This document shows, in pieces, positions 63,071 to 64,000 of a stretch of DNA of 64,000 nt. The first letter of the stretch is position 1; every line of letters starts with the position of its first letter. Source of the DNA: Rhizobium sp. (GTDB lineage: Bacteria > Pseudomonadota > Alphaproteobacteria > Rhizobiales > Rhizobiaceae); the NCBI GenBank assembly GCA_002796995.1, contig PEKW01000002.1, forward strand, positions 815,990-879,989, read 5' to 3'. The position numbers and the translations under genes are program-made. The notes beneath the pieces are model-generated. The model had not been told where the DNA came from and did no database searches. It saw only the letters and a list, made by a program, of their open reading frames with translations.

Positions 63071-64000
63071 GTGACGGCATTGCTGGATCAGGCGAAGCAG
63101 CAGTTCAACGAGGGCGATCTCAAATCCGCCCTCGCGACGCTCTATTCGCTGTTCGAGACCGAGCGCGGCGATCCGCAGCCGATGATTCTGGCCGCCACCA
63201 TCCACGAAAGGCTGGGCGACCGGGCCATGGCCGCCACCTTCTATGCCGGCGCCATCGATCTCACCCCGAACCTCAAGCGCGAGGTCGCCTTCCGCGCCGC
63301 CTCCCACTATTTGGCCGTGGGCGACGGCGATGCGGCGCTCTCCGCCATGCTGATGCTGGAAAAGCATCTGCCGGACGATCTCGATCTGGTCCATTCGATC
63401 TGCAGCCTTCATCGCGAGGCCGGCCGCTATGCCGATGCGCTGCCGTACGCGCGCACCTTGGCTGTGAAGGGCCAGAACTTCGGCAATTTCCTCAATGCTG
63501 GCATCGTGCTCTCCGGCCTCGGCCTCTACGAGGAAGCCTATCCGCCGCTGCTTCAGGCCTATGCGGCGAACCCTCAGGAGCGGCTGGCGCTGTCGGAACT
63601 CTTCTGGTGCGCCGGAAATCTCTGCGACTTCCCGCTGGCCGACCGTCTACAAAGCGAGCTTCAGGCGGCCTATGCCCGCGAAGGCGTCACCGCCGACATC
63701 CGCGAAAACGCCTTCCGCGCGCTGGTCTGGTCCGGCGACGAGGAATACCACGCCCGCTGCGCCCGCCGCACGGCCGAAGCGGTCTTTCCCTCCGTCGCAC
63801 CGAAATGGTCGCGCGCCGAACGCGCGCTCGGCCCGATCCGCATCGGCTATCTCTCGTCCGATTTCTGCGACCACGCCACGATGGCGCTGTTTGCCGGCGT
63901 GCTGGAAGCGCATGACCGCGACCGCTTCGCCGTCTACGGCATCTGCCACACGGCGGAAGACCAGCGCAAAGGCCCGGTGCGCGAACGTTTCCTCGAGGCA
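63071..64000 (+). CDS. TPR plus O-GlcNAc-transferase-like (GT41) protein, truncated by window end
   Basis: 310 residues are visible. The N-terminal part (about 1-210) is helical and TPR-like: LLDQAKQQFNEGDLKSALATLYSL and NFGNFLNAGIVLSGLGLYEEAYPPLLQAYAANP. From about residue 257 the GT41 catalytic part begins with RIGYLSSDFCDHATMALFAGVLEAHDRDRFAVYGI. This matches bacterial SPINDLY/OGT-type glycosyltransferases, which modify proteins. Starts at GTG 63071. The rest of the gene continues beyond 64000. Confidence 0.85.
   Translation, partial: MTALLDQAKQQFNEGDLKSALATLYSLFETERGDPQPMILAATIHERLGDRAMAATFYAGAIDLTPNLKREVAFRAASHYLAVGDGDAALSAMLMLEKHLPDDLDLVHSICSLHREAGRYADALPYARTLAVKGQNFGNFLNAGIVLSGLGLYEEAYPPLLQAYAANPQERLALSELFWCAGNLCDFPLADRLQSELQAAYAREGVTADIRENAFRALVWSGDEEYHARCARRTAEAVFPSVAPKWSRAERALGPIRIGYLSSDFCDHATMALFAGVLEAHDRDRFAVYGICHTAEDQRKGPVRERFLEA

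Overview
The window is a high-GC chromosomal segment from a Rhizobiales alphaproteobacterium, most likely a Rhizobiaceae member of the Ensifer/Shinella/Rhizobium type. The evidence is the ctaCDB-F-GE cytochrome oxidase operon followed by SURF1, ispH, thrB and rnhA, an IalB-family protein, a CcrM-type GANTC methyltransferase, an ECF biotin transporter (bioMNY), a BioR-like regulator with BioR-type boxes, a DUF1344 protein and alphaproteobacterial interspersed repeats. The genus is inferred from gene content and order only.

Layout. 0-4.5 kb: the start of a pqq operon (pqqA-pqqB-pqqC', minus strand), a small membrane protein, bioMNY, and a cluster of interspersed repeats. 4.5-6.1 kb: a YcaQ-like DNA glycosylase and a GNAT acetyltransferase. 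6.1-9.4 kb: a lower-GC accessory patch with an unusual HNH-nuclease-like protein and, directly behind it, a complete IS1182-type element with a small extra membrane ORF. 9.5-12.8 kb: a YCII-like protein, a possible orphan immunity protein, and a MocR regulator divergent from an EamA exporter with a shared palindrome. 12.8-23.4 kb: housekeeping genes (aroC-ribB, fabI and a phosphatase, a DnaJ protein, pdxH) plus a PAS-GGDEF-EAL protein, a lipoprotein and a polysaccharide deacetylase. 23.5-30 kb: an MFS exporter behind a SoxR-like promoter, an SDR, a D,D-carboxypeptidase, a toxin remnant, tldD and an IalB protein.

30-41 kb: the aa3 oxidase operon with a perfect FNR/FixK box close to the ctaC start, then DUF983, SURF1, DUF1304, ispH, a HicAB toxin-antitoxin pair inserted after tandem palindromes, thrB and rnhA. 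41-52 kb: a TetR/ferric-reductase-like divergent pair, a DsbD-N-like protein with a peroxiredoxin, YqgE, a LysE exporter, a second GGDEF-EAL protein coupled to a GNAT, an M16 peptidase and thrC. 52-64 kb: a lipoprotein, a lipid kinase, a HAD phosphatase, an SMR exporter with its TetR regulator, an ArsR-regulated NIPSNAP-monooxygenase pair, bioR with a second bioY, a periplasmic-type beta-carbonic anhydrase, ccrM, and a truncated O-GlcNAc-transferase-like gene at the right edge.

Much of the window is core genome. The accessory signals are the HNH/IS patch, the toxin-antitoxin genes, and several small regulator-target pairs whose operators can be read as perfect or near-perfect palindromes. No tRNA, rRNA or CRISPR array was seen.
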